NCBI GenBank assembly: GCA_016081115.2 | Contig: CM071936.1 | Coordinates: forward strand, 76,671,262 to 76,735,261 | Source of the DNA: Rehmannia glutinosa | Taxonomy: Eukaryota; Streptophyta; Magnoliopsida; Lamiales; Orobanchaceae | Direction: 5' to 3' | Length of the DNA stretch: 64,000 bases | Notes under the pieces: generated by a model | What the model saw: only the letters and a program-made list of their open reading frames with translations | Database searches by the model: none | What the model was told of the DNA's origin: nothing | Shown: positions 24,031 to 34,049 of the stretch, one piece after another | How the letters are laid out: every line of letters starts with the position of its first letter | Numbering within the stretch: the stretch's first letter is position 1 | Made by a program: the position numbers and the translations under genes

Positions 24031-25035
24031 TGTAGGTCCCAAGGGGTGTAAGTGTAAGGTTTAGAAGGGGGTTGAATAAACCTTACCAAATTTTCGATTT
24101 AGTCCTTTTAAATATACAGAGTTGATACTACACAATTTGTGTCTTGATGGACAAATCAATTTAGTCAATCAGAGAGTTAGTCTCTCAATGCAGACTCAAT
24201 CGAGTTTGTTGATGGAATAACTCATTTGTTGGCTCTAAATTAACTCAATTGTGGTTTTGTTTTTTGGAAGACTTAAGACCCTTAAGTTTGATTAAGCAAG
24301 AGTTTAGTGCTTGGTTTAGTACTTAAATTATCAAGTGGATAGCAAATTTATCACAGATATAAGCGAGTTAAAAATGCAGGAATTAAAGTCTTTGAAATGT
24401 AAATGACACAATGAAATTTTTATAGAGGTTTGAAGATAGGGTAATTCTTCTACTCCTTTCTTCTCCAACTCCCGGAGGAATCCACTAGGTAATGATCAAG
24501 ATACAAAGTGGTAACAGTCCGGATACAAGTCTTGATCACACGGTGACTTGATCCTTTGGGACTCGATCCGGGAGACGCCTTGATCACTCGGTTGGCTTCT
24601 CGTGCGACTCGGCTTTCTTCACAGGCGGTTTGCGCTTTGCTACTACAACTCACTTGCTCAGGCTCTTTGGATTTGATCACGAAGCCCTCCAAAAGCTTAA
24701 GACTTGGTTCGATCTTGAACCTTCCTACAATCCTTCGTGGAATGTGGACCCCTTGTTTTTGAGTATTTTCCTCTTCAACCGATTGAAGTTATCTTTCCTT
24801 CACGGTGAGTGTTGGATTGATGTTCTTCGTAGTGTAGGCTTGAGGATTGAGAATATTTGATTTTCTAGTAATTGCTTGAACGTTTTTGGTTCAGGTCTAT
24901 CTCTTGTGTCACTTGTCTCTCATTTCTTCAAATAAACTCCTCAGCCTTTTATAGTGATCTTTCAAAAATTTGGTCGTTGAAGAGATAGGCTTATATTTGA
25001 AAGTCACTTGCAGTCGTTGGCTTGTCTTGTTGCAG
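24031..25035 (-). repeat. 5' LTR of element A, truncated
   Basis: It aligns with 11526-12528 of the 3' LTR and stops at TTGCAG. The outer 560 bp, which would hold U3 and the promoter in this orientation, are missing. Differences from the 3' LTR cluster at CAG and CTG trinucleotides and are often indels. Confidence 0.9.
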
Positions 25036-25051
25036 TTATAGCATTTCCTAT
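25036..25051. other. Templated filler DNA at a deletion junction
   Basis: The 16 bases between the broken LTRs of A and B, together with the preceding CAG, match 28989-29007 in the gag of element B over 19 bases in the same orientation. The filler belongs to neither LTR. Such insertions are a known mark of error-prone break repair with template switching. Confidence 0.75.
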
Positions 25052-25230
25052 CTGAGATCAAATGTGAAGGATCCGCAGATGATATGTCCAGATCCCGCGA
25101 TCCGAGTAGAAGACCCGGAGGAACAAACTAGAAATGGGCTCGGGCTTGGGTGGCTCAATTTGGGCTGCTGGACTTGGGCATCATCATTAAGTAATGGGCC
25201 AACTCAACAAATGGGCCAATTATCATAACA
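25052..25230 (-). repeat. 3' LTR of Copia B, inner part
   Basis: It matches 30861-31039, ending TTATCATAACA. The LTR interval equivalent to 30546-30860 is absent between this piece and 11189-11525. Confidence 0.9.
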
Positions 25231-25250
25231 TTCTCCACCTTTGGCTCAGT
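25231..25250 (-). other. Polypurine tract of Copia B
   Basis: The minus strand reads CTGAGCCAAAGGTGGAGAA directly inside the 3' LTR, a usual plus-strand primer position. Confidence 0.75.
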
Positions 25251-25559
25251 GTAATTCAATTAGACAATTTAAAAGGGATTTCCAGTCATCATCATTATCG
25301 ATTGCCTTCCTAGCACTGAAGCCAAGAAGGACTTGAGTTACAGAAGCACTAAAGATGACTGTAACTTAAAAAATGATCTCAACAAGCACACAACAAGTCA
25401 AGTTCCTTCATTGAATTAATATAAGCACACAGCAAACATTAACTCAACAGTTTTGGATTCAACAGAAACACATAGTAACTGTCAAACCCAACGTAAGGGC
25501 AACTAACCGGGTAATTAATCACTAGTGTCAAAATTCAGAATTTTCAAGCAAGTTTTGAA

Positions 25560-26501
25560 CTTTGATAAGGGTAGACACTTAGTACCCATATCAGCAGGGT
25601 TGTATCCAGATGCCACTTTTTCAAGACAGATAAGGCCTTTAGAAACTATATCCCTTATAAAATGAAATCTAACATCAATATGTTTTGTTCTGTCATGAAA
25701 AGCTGGATTCTTACAAAGCTGAATATCAGATTGAGAGTCAGAAAATACAACAACATTTTGTTTTAGAATACCAGATTGAGAGTCAGAAAATACAACAACA
25801 TTTTGTTTTAGAAAACCAATTTGTTGTAGAAAATACCAGATTGAGAGTCAGAAAATACCAGATTGAGAGTCAGAATCAAGTCCTTTTAGCCATAAGGCTT
25901 CTTTTAAAGCTTCAGTAACTGCAACATATTCTGATTTTGTGGTAGACAGTGCCACAATGTGTTGCAGTTGGGATTTCCAACTTATACAGGAACCACACAA
26001 AGTAAAAACATAAGAAGTTGTTGATTTTCTGTTATCTTTATCATTTGCATAGTTGGAATCCACATATCCTTTTAAAATAACACCATTTTCACACTTAGAA
26101 AATTTAAGGCAATAATCAGTTGAATGTCTAAGATATCTCAATAACCACTTCAAAGCATTCCAATGCACCAAACTAGGATTAGACATAAATCTACTAAGGC
26201 AAGAAACAGCATAGGCAATGTCTGGTCTAGTACTGACCATTAAGTACATAACAGATCCAATGGCATTAGCATAAGGAATGTTTTGCATAGAAGAGATTTC
26301 AAGATCAATTTTAGGGGACTGATCCCTACTTAGCACAAAGTGAGAAGCAAGTGGGACATTCACAGATTTTGCATTACTCATAGAGAATTTTTGTAAAATT
26401 TTCTCAACATATGAAGATTGATGAAGATAAAGCACAGAGTTATTTCTATCCCTATCAATATTCATACCAAGTATTTTCTTAGCATCGCCTAAGAATTTCA
26501 T
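25560..26501 (-). pseudogene. Copia B RNase H
   Basis: 26501-25848 encodes the connection and RNase H domains: KKILGMNIDRDR, PLASHF, STRPDIAYAVSCLSRFM, GYVDSNYANDKDNRKST and ALSTTKSEYVAVTEALKEA. Downstream the frame meets local duplications (25727-25873) around the DSQS catalytic motif. The C-terminal block (RTKHIDVRFHFIRD-like, then the ADMGTK region) is readable at 25560-25720 in another frame. The element is frameshifted relative to RT at about 26510. Confidence 0.88.
25727..25873. repeat. Local microduplications inside Copia B RNase H
   Basis: The 15-mer CAGATTGAGAGTCAG occurs at 25727, 25772, 25837 and 25859, with spacings of 45, 65 and 22 bp. The first two copies lie in an almost exact 45-bp tandem unit. 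The repeat spans the codons of the RNase H DSQS motif and breaks the domain. Confidence 0.8.
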
Positions 26502-26515
26502 GTCAAATTTAGCAC

Positions 26516-27655
26516 TTAAGCAATTTTTAACATAGTTATTGCCTTAATGCATGGACTAGTCAAAAGCATATCATCCACATAGATCAGCAAGAAAACAGGA
26601 GACATAGCATCAAGTTTGAAATACAGACAATGGTCAAATTGGCTTCTACAGAATTTCAAATCAAGCATGCACTGATCAAATTTTTTATTCCACTGTCTAG
26701 GTGATTGCTTTAAACCATACAAAGACTTGTTCAGCAAACATACATGGTTAGGTTTGGATTTGTCTTCAAAACCTTCAGGTTGTTTCATAAAAATTTGCTC
26801 TTCCAAATCACCATGAAGAAAAGCAGTTTTAACATCAAGTTGCTTTAGTTCCCAGTCAAACTGAGCCACTAAAACTAGCATAATTCTCACAGTTACAAAC
26901 TTCACAACAGGTGCAAAAATCTCAGTGTAATCAATGCCTTCTTTCTGAGTAAAACCTTTTGCAACTAGTCTAACTTTGTATCTAACACCTTCATTTTCTT
27001 GTTTGATTTTAAACAGCCATTTACAATCAACAATGGAACAATTAACAGGTTTTGGGACAAGTTCCCAGGTGTTATTCACATACAAAGAAGTCATTTCATC
27101 TTGCATAGCACTCAGCCATTTCACAGAATTCACAGAATTCACAGCATCAAGATAGGTTTTAGGCTTAGAATTTTCAATTGATTCAAACACAGAGAACACA
27201 TAAGAAGTTAAGTGAAAATCAGCAAACTTTTTAGGGATTCTATTGTTCCTTCTTGTTCTATCTCTTGTTAACACATAATCATTCAAGTTATCATTTTCAG
27301 CATGCTCATGATTCAATTCAGTGTCAACAAGAGGAAAATCATCATGCTCATTATCATTCAATTCAGCATTATCATTCTCAATATCATTGTGCGCATCATT
27401 AGCATTCACAGGATCATGCTCAGCATCAATTCTATCAGAGTTATCATCCACAGAGATAGCAGGGACATTAGAGAGCTCCACCTTATTAGGAGTAGTGGGG
27501 TTTTGGTTTTCAGAAGTAGTTTTAGAAACATCAAGGCAGGGAAACTCATTTTCATTAAAAAACACATCCCTGCTAATCAGCACTTTAAAACCATTTTCAG
27601 ATTTAGACCACAATCTGTACCCTTTAACCCCATCAGGGTATCCCAAAAAACACAT
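26516..27655 (-). pseudogene. Copia B reverse transcriptase with integrase C-terminus
   Basis: The open stretch of 379 codons starts with the integrase C-terminal region (CVFLGYPDGVKGYRLW-type, here CFLGYPDGVKGYRLW) and an acidic N/D/E-rich linker. It continues into RVT_2: WLSAMQDEMTSL, WELVPKP, CKWLFKIK, RLVAKGFTQKEGIDYTE, QLDVKTAFLHGDLEEQIF, LYGLKQSPRQW and the catalytic YVDDMLLT. The frame breaks after this motif. It would synthesise element cDNA. Confidence 0.92.
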
Positions 27656-28168
27656 TTTAAAGATCTTGGATGAAGTTTGTCAACCTTTTGGTGGACAAAG
27701 GCTGAACATCCAAACTTGTTCAGGTATTTCCTTTCAAAGGTACGGATGGTGATCTATTAATCACATAGGTTTGTATGAACAACTTCCCCTTAATCTGTTT
27801 GGAAAGTCCGGATGTACTTAACATACTTCTCACCTTTTCCAAAAGAGTTCTATTCATCCTCTCAAAGAACACCATTTTGTTGAGGGGTGTAAGGCACAGA
27901 CTTGTGTCTTACAATGCCTGAATCAACACAAAGTTGATCCATGAGTTGGCTACAAAATTCCAACCCATTATCAGTTCTCAAATACTTAATCTTTTTCCCG
28001 GTCGATTTTCTATCAAGATTTTCCAATTTTTAAGTTTTTCAAAAACATCGACTTGTTTTTCATAACAAATACAAACACTTTTCTTGAAAAGTCATCAATC
28101 ACAGATAGAAAATACTTGTTCCCACCATGTGTGGGAGCACTTGCAGGGCCCCAAACATCAGCATGTAA
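27656..28168 (-). pseudogene. Copia B integrase core
   Basis: The sequence continues the pre-integrase frame after a TAA stop at about 28167-28169. It encodes VWGPASAPTHGG, then an IDDFSR block with the first catalytic Asp, and near 27960-27990 the LRTDNGLEF block with the second. A frameshift lies between them near 28005-28030. Readable only in pieces. Confidence 0.8.
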
Positions 28169-29503
28169 TTATTCAAGAATTTCAGTGCAAGAAGATTGTT
28201 TTGGGTAAGAGGAAGTGGGAAAGCTGACCTTTTGTTGTGTACCAAAAACACAAGAGTCACAGAAAGGTACACAAGTAAGTTTATCATTACCAAAACAGCC
28301 TTCCTTATGCAACAATTCAAGTCCTTTAGAACTTATATGACCAAGCCTTTTATGCCAAAGTTCAGTTTTGTCATTCACAGAGTTCAAATTGGTCACAGAG
28401 TTCACACTGTTCACAGAATTTTTCATGCAGGGTACAGACTCAGCATAGCAAACATATAAATTCCTTTTCTTTTCAGCTTTAGCAATAATAAGGGAACCTT
28501 TCATGATTTTCATCAAACCCTTACCCCACCTTCCCTTATAACCATCATGCTCAAGCATAGCACAGGAGATCAAGTTATTAGACAGATCAGGAACATGCCT
28601 TACATCATTCAAAGTCAAAACAAAACCAGAATCAAGTTTCAAGCACACAGTGCCAACACCAATCACTTGACATTTCTTATCATTTGCCATAGAAACAGAT
28701 CCATTTTGCACAGAAGCATATGAGGCAAATAAGTGTTTAAATGGTGCCATGTGGAATGTGCAAGCAGAATCAATAAGCCAATCATTTTCACTGAAAGAAT
28801 TTGGAGGCACAGCATTCACAGAATCATGCACTTCATGCACCATAAACACATCACCCATGTGATCATTAGAAGTAGTCAAGTTCACAGAGTCATTGGTTTG
28901 GGTTTTATTATTCTGGTTATTGTTTTGATTGTTGTTCTGGTTATTCCTCGGTTTTGTACATTCTTTTATGTAATGGCCATGTTCACCACAGTTATAGCAT
29001 TTCCTATTGTTCTTAGGCCTGAAACTGGATCTCCCTCTGCTTTTACTCCTCTTTCTACTAGAATTTCTATTATTGTTATTCCCATTCCTCCTATTCTGAG
29101 GTCTACCCCTGACATGCATAACCTTTCCTGACCCCTGTTCATTCCCTTTGGATATTTTCAGATCTAATTCCTTACTCTTAAGGCCATTAATCACAGTATC
29201 AAGGGTAATAGAGTCTCTACCATACTTAATGGCAGATTTCACATCAGCATATGAATCAGGAATGGCATTCAGCAACACAATAGGGGAGTAATCATCAATG
29301 TTTTTATCACCAGTAAGTTTGATATCTTGTATCAAGTTTGTAAAAACATCAAAGTTCTCATCCATATCCTTAGTCAAATCAAGTTTGAATCTAAAAAGTT
29401 TTTCCAGCAGAAAGAGTTTTGAGGGTAGAGAAGTTTCAGTGTAAAGTTCTTGCAATTTTTCCCAGAGGGCTTTGGCAGAAGTTAACTTGCCAACTTTTCT
29501 CAA
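28169..29503 (-). pseudogene. Copia B gag, protease and pre-integrase
   Basis: 444 codons are open. Gag (UBN2-type) is followed by an arginine- and asparagine-rich stretch and one zinc knuckle CYNCGEHGHYIKEC. The aspartic protease motif is WLIDSACTFHM, where the usual G after DS is A, as in some Copia elements. The pre-integrase LWHKRLGHISSKGLELLHK and a CDSCVFG pair follow. The start of gag lies upstream of 29503 in another frame, up to about 29700. A stop ends the frame where integrase should continue. Confidence 0.9.
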
Positions 29504-30194
29504 AACAGCATCAAACAGATTAAGGATAATGGATGAGTAAGCAAATTCATCAAGTTCAGATTTTATTCCAGAAGTATCTTTATCAGAGTACTTTTGAATA
29601 ATAGCTTTAAAACATTTTCATTTGAATTAAAATCCCCTTCATTTTTTGTTGCCAGATAGAAAAATCACTTTTCTCATTAAAGGGTTCCAAATGATAACCA
29701 GATGCACAGCCATATTCACAGATAAAGCCACAGAGGATATCACAAGAATATAGCACAAACCAGGTATCACAGCTATCAAGTAAAACAGCAGAAGCAACAG
29801 ATAAGTGGACCACACAGAGTCCAATGACAACAGAAAATAAGAGACAAATAATGGACCACACAGAGTCCAGCACAAAGCAAGGTAAGCAAGAAAGGCACAC
29901 AAGACCACACAGAGTCCAAGAAACCAAAAAAAACCAGCAAGAAAATAAAGCTAGGTGGATTCCCTTCGCACCTCAGGATTCCACTGCACTCAAGGCACAG
30001 GGTCAAGAGGCTAATGATTAGGGTTTCACTAAACTAAGTACTAACAGAAAGTAACTAGGAGAGAAAGGATAGAGAGAATCTTACAACCAGGAGCTTGTCC
30101 TGGGTTCTCACCACAACCAAGTACACCAGGGAGCCACAAGATCACCAAGAAGCTCAAGAACCAGAAGCACCAACCCACCACGAGGCAGATAGGT

Positions 30195-30206
30195 GCTCTG
30201 ATACCA
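30195..30206 (-). other. Primer-binding site of Copia B
   Basis: The minus strand reads TGGTATCAGAGC, the canonical initiator-Met tRNA site, one base from the LTR at 30208. Confidence 0.9.
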
Positions 30207-30207
30207 C

Positions 30208-31039
30208 TGTTGGGTATCTATCTGCCTCTAAAGATTGATACATGAAGTACCAAATATCAAATACAGACTCAATAAACCTAATATACAGATTTGTACTCTA
30301 GACTCAAAGTACACTGAAAAATACAACTGAATGAAAGGATACAACAAAATGAAACTGACAGTTACAAAAGAATAAAAACAATTGTAAAAGGAATAAAACC
30401 CTAAAATCCGAATATTGAAAGATTTGGCTCAGGGACTGGAATCCCTACACAAAAGTCACCACGAATCACCCAGAGAACCAAGGCAAATCACCCAAGAACA
30501 GCCTTGCCACACAAAGAACCTCCGAACAAGCCGTCGAAAGTGTTTCACTCAGAAAACCCTAGAAAATACCCCAGATACCCAGCAAACCCTAAAACTCACT
30601 CACAAGTAGGATTGTACACCGAGGAAATGGTGGACACACACTCGTCTCACACAGATCTGTATCCCAGCCCACGAAAACACAAAGATCCAGTGAGAATCTG
30701 GATATTTCTAGAGAGAGAAAGGAACGAGAGCACAGATCACAGAGAGAAATGTATCAGAGAGGAGAGAGAAAGAAAACCTTCAGAATGAATTAGGGTTTCG
30801 GGTATCAGACCTTTTATAGGGCAATCGAACGACTCAGATTAATCCTATCAAGATGAACGTCTGAGATCATATGTGAAGGATCCGCGGATGATATGTCCGG
30901 ATCCCGCGATCCGAGTAGAAGACCCGGAGGAACAATCTAGAAATGGGCTTGGGCTTGGGTGGCTCAATTTGGGCTGCCGGACTTGGGCTTCATCATTAAG
31001 TAATGGGCCAACTCAACAAATGGGCCAATTATCATAACA
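30208..31039 (-). repeat. 5' LTR of Copia B (complete, 832 bp)
   Basis: It begins TGTTGGGTATC and ends TTATCATAACA on the plus strand. The inner side abuts the primer site and the outer side abuts the CGAAC duplication at 31040-31044. The pieces 11189-11525 and 25052-25230 match it. Confidence 0.93.
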
Positions 31040-31201
31040 CGAACAACAATATGTTTCTGACTTTTCAAGCTTTTGAATGGGAGAAATGTCAATATACTCG
31101 AATGCAAAATGACCGTTTATTATCTGATGATTTTCGTGTGTAAATTCATCTGCAAGGGTTCGAATTTTATAAGCATCAGGTGCTCCGTATGGAAAGAACA
31201 T
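31040..31201 (-). other. Unrecognised ORF at the Copia B target site
   Basis: An open frame starting at an ATG at 31201 (MFFPYGAPDAYKIRTLADEF) runs left to the target duplication. If element B is removed the frame stays open for about 15 more codons in the sequence left of 11188, then stops. I recognise no domain. It may be part of an old gene or a chance frame. Confidence 0.3.
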
Positions 31202-31423
31202 GTCTTTTAGCTCGAAAAGACATGTTTACGATGAACAGCGATCTGTTGCTCCTTTTAGCAATAACAGCGCATTTGAAAATGCTATCTTGATAAATCTAAA
31301 CACATACAAAACAATACTATTTGAGATAGACTAATCTTTCATGCCCAACTCTTATCCCCCCTCTACATGAAGCGAATCAGCGATGTTGAACTGGGGATTT
31401 CAAGATCCACGTCCCGATCGCCA

Positions 31424-33400
31424 TCATAAGCCGAGCGACCATGTGCTTAGCTTATCGTATGAATGCACAAAATCCTCGAATCCCGCCAACATTAACTTTG
31501 CCGTCATATCCGTCGGGTTTTGCCAACACTTGCGTGCCACTTCGCCTTCCAAGAACCTCACCACTTGTCGCATACTAGGCCTCTTACAAGGGACATTATT
31601 AGAGCACAACAATCCCAATTTAATCACCACTACAACCTCAATTTCATCAAATTCCCCTTTTAATCTTGGATCAACAACCTCAAGAATAGACCCATCTTTC
31701 AACTTATCCCACATCCAATCCACCAATATCAATTCCTCAGGCATTGCTTTGGCTTCGATTGGCCTTCTCCCACTCACAACTTCAAGCAACAACGCACCAA
31801 ATGCAAACACATATGAACTAGCAGTGGGCTTGCCAGTTCTGGTCAGCTCAGGGGCTAAGTACTCCAAAGTGCCCACCACTTTTGTCGTGCTGGGATTTGC
31901 ACCATGCTCGTATAACTTAGCAAGCCCGAAATCTCCGAGCCTGCCATTCATTTCCGAGTCTAATAGCATGTTGCCCGCTTTGATGTCCCTATGAATCACA
32001 CTTTGCTCCCATTCTTCATGTAAGTAAAGAAGTCCATTAGCAACACCTTTAGTAATCTTGAATCTTTGTTCCCATGTTAGTACAATATTCGGCTCATCAA
32101 AAATGTACTTATCTAAACTTCCATTAGGCATGTAGTCATAAACAAGCAGCAAATCACCTCTCCACCGACACCATCCTTGTAGCAAAACCAAATTTCTATG
32201 CCTAAGACGGCCAATAGTCGCAATTTCCGATACAAATTCTCGCAAACCCTGCTTAGATTCGTAGTTTATTCGCTTTACGGCAACTTGAGTATTAGAATTA
32301 GGCAATGTTCCTTTGTAAACTCTACCAAATCCACCAAAGCCAAGAAGCTCTTTATCTCTAAAACCTCTAGTTGCTTGCTTGAGTTCTTTGTATGAAAATC
32401 TATGTGGGCCTAAATCAAGCTCCCAAGGCTCAATCACATCCCTATTCTTGATTTTCTTGACAATATAGAAATATATCCCAATTGCAAGCATCAAGAAAAC
32501 AACAGCTAACAAAGATACACCTAAAGTTGAGGGCACATGATTTTTCTTTGGACCAGGAATTGAAGGACACAAAGATAAATCCAAAGACTGTGTTTGGCCC
32601 TTCATTTTAAAACTCCATCCAGAAATATAATGAGAACTTGCAAGTAAACCTGTTGAAGCAGAAAAGCCCACATACATATAATCCAATAGAATTGGTGAAA
32701 GATCCAAAGGAAATGAAAGAATTGGAAAATGGGGCTTTGATGAAGAAAGTGAAAGTGTGATATCCAATTTCTTATTAGTTGATTCATAATCAATCCAGGC
32801 CTGGATTATTTTGCCACTCTTGAGGTTTAATCCTTCCTTTCTTGAATTATCCTGGATAAAACAACTGGCACTGACAGAAGCATTTGAGACTAAACTATTG
32901 ATATCAATCCCAATATGATTATCATTAATATCCCCAAATTCAAAATCTTGAACTGTGTCAAACTCAACTGCAAAAACATGATTTGAGAAATTTCCAATAT
33001 CACTTGAATTTAAAAGCCCTAAATACTGACTTGGAAGAGCCCCATTAAGCTCTTTTGACTTGGATATAGTAAAAGCAAATCCATGGCCACCCAATTTTTC
33101 ATACTCTGGGATTATTGCAAAAGCAAAAGCAGTTGAAAATGAAAAGGCTGTACCATCTGTGGAGTTCTTGAAATTAAATGGGGTTTCATAAAAAGCATGC
33201 CCAATAAGTCTTGCTGTGTCATTTGTGAGTTTGAGTATACCATTTTGCTCTATTTCAGCAACACCATTTAGTGTTACTTTGCTGCTGGCTTTTCTGAAAC
33301 CATGAAAGATGAAATCATCAGCTTGAGAAAACTCTGTGATTGAGAGGAAACTAAAAAGAATCAAGAAAAGTAATATTTTTTGGGCCATTTTGCTTTTCAT
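31424..33400 (-). CDS. LECRKS4: L-type lectin-domain receptor kinase, LecRK-S.4-like
   Basis: The 658-residue single-exon protein has a signal peptide (about 1-27), a legume-lectin ectodomain (about 28-275, with GHAFY, AVEFDTV and NDNHIGIDIN), one membrane segment (about 293-314) and a Ser/Thr kinase (about 347-622). Gly-rich loop 354-359, Lys376, Glu392, HRD 470-472, Asn477 and DFG 490-492 are all present. LNGVAEI, LDLGPHRFSYKELKQAT and the GEFDEIEVV region resemble Arabidopsis LecRK-S.4, from memory. Such proteins sit in the plasma membrane and signal in immunity or development. Odd residues: Tyr530 stands where kinase subdomain IX has an invariant Asp, and Glu513 replaces the Gly of GTFGY. 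Start: ATG 33400; the ATG at 33388 (residue 5) is an alternative. Activity is uncertain. Confidence 0.92.
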   Translation of the reverse strand: MKSKMAQKILLFLILFSFLSITEFSQADDFIFHGFRKASSKVTLNGVAEIEQNGILKLTNDTARLIGHAFYETPFNFKNSTDGTAFSFSTAFAFAIIPEYEKLGGHGFAFTISKSKELNGALPSQYLGLLNSSDIGNFSNHVFAVEFDTVQDFEFGDINDNHIGIDINSLVSNASVSASCFIQDNSRKEGLNLKSGKIIQAWIDYESTNKKLDITLSLSSSKPHFPILSFPLDLSPILLDYMYVGFSASTGLLASSHYISGWSFKMKGQTQSLDLSLCPSIPGPKKNHVPSTLGVSLLAVVFLMLAIGIYFYIVKKIKNRDVIEPWELDLGPHRFSYKELKQATRGFRDKELLGFGGFGRVYKGTLPNSNTQVAVKRINYESKQGLREFVSEIATIGRLRHRNLVLLQGWCRWRGDLLLVYDYMPNGSLDKYIFDEPNIVLTWEQRFKITKGVANGLLYLHEEWEQSVIHRDIKAGNMLLDSEMNGRLGDFGLAKLYEHGANPSTTKVVGTLEYLAPELTRTGKPTASSYVFAFGALLLEVVSGRRPIEAKAMPEELILVDWMWDKLKDGSILEVVDPRLKGEFDEIEVVVVIKLGLLCSNNVPCKRPSMRQVVRFLEGEVARKCWQNPTDMTAKLMLAGFEDFVHSYDKLSTWSLGL

Positions 33401-34041
33401 GTTTTGTTTATGTCATCAAATTGTGAATAATACTTGACATTGTTTTGGAATTTGATATATAGTTCTTGATTCTTTTACATGTGATTTGTCTGTGAAGTGA
33501 GAAGGAAACAGAGAGGAAAAAAAGGAGAAAGTTTTTGGGGTTTTGTGTATGGATTTAAAAAAGGGGAAAATGTGAGTTATGAGTTTCACATGTGATTATT
33601 TAAAAGATGAGAAATGCGAAAAAGATTTAAAAGAAAAAAAGAAGAGTACCTATGAACAGTAGAGCCCATTATGCCCACCGACCCGAATTGACACTAGGAA
33701 TAGCATTTAAAGTAAGATTTATTAATTTTTGTCGTGTCATTGCTGTTGTCTTATTACAGTAGTACCGAAACTGGGAAAAATCTTTAACAATGTCTGAATA
33801 ACAAAACTGAAGCATAAACTTACAACTAGAATCTAAATATTACAAGAAAAGAAAATTACATCTCTTATGATATGCAACTTTGGAATTGGAAACGAGCCGA
33901 GGAAGGCATCTTTTCGCAAGACGAATACGTCAGCTAGTTCTCACCAGTGTTATCAAAAGTGATATGACAATTGACAACTAATGTAACACCTATATGTATT
34001 TCTTTGTATGTTTGTGTGTACTCTAACTCTCTCTAAAATGC
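33401..34041. other. Upstream region of the receptor kinase gene
   Basis: No coding potential is seen. A TATATA stretch at 33455-33462, about 55 bp before the start codon on the minus strand, could be a TATA box. The rest is AT-rich without recognised elements. Confidence 0.4.
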
Positions 34042-34049
34042 ATTCTAAG

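Larger units (their letters stand above)
11526..25035 (-). mobile_element. Sirevirus-like Ty1/Copia retrotransposon A, nested in B
   Basis: In minus orientation the 3' LTR is 11526-13088 and the truncated 5' LTR is 24031-25035. Between them lie a polypurine tract, a long extra ORF region (about 13640-17859), RNase H and RT (18414-19950), integrase (about 19960-21180), gag (about 22480-23890) and a primer site. The 10.9-kb interior, the 1.56-kb LTR and the extra ORF region downstream of pol resemble Sireviruses (SIRE1-like), which is an inference. The 5' LTR has lost its outer 560 bp, so the element lacks its U3 promoter end. All frames are broken. Confidence 0.85.
11189..31039 (-). mobile_element. 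Ty1/Copia retrotransposon B, hosting nested element A
   Basis: The element is bounded by a perfect 5-bp target duplication CGAAC at 11184-11188 and 31040-31044. Its 5' LTR is 30208-31039. Its 3' LTR is split into 11189-11525 and 25052-25230 by element A. Next to the 5' LTR lies a perfect initiator-Met primer site, and next to the 3' LTR a polypurine tract. The interior 25231-30207 encodes, on the minus strand, gag, protease, integrase, RT and RNase H in Copia order. The 5' LTR and the surviving parts of the 3' LTR differ only slightly, so B is fairly young, but its frames are broken by stops and shifts. Confidence 0.93.

Noticed and set aside
24031..25035. RIP-like mutation of the LTR
   Set aside because: RIP is fungal and gives C-to-T transitions. 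Here many changes are indels at CAG/CTG.
27302..27752. Plus-strand frames over the Copia B linker
   Set aside because: They are opposite-strand shadows of the D/N/E-rich linker before RT.
31383..31994. 203-codon plus-strand frame
   Set aside because: It is the antisense shadow of the receptor kinase domain.
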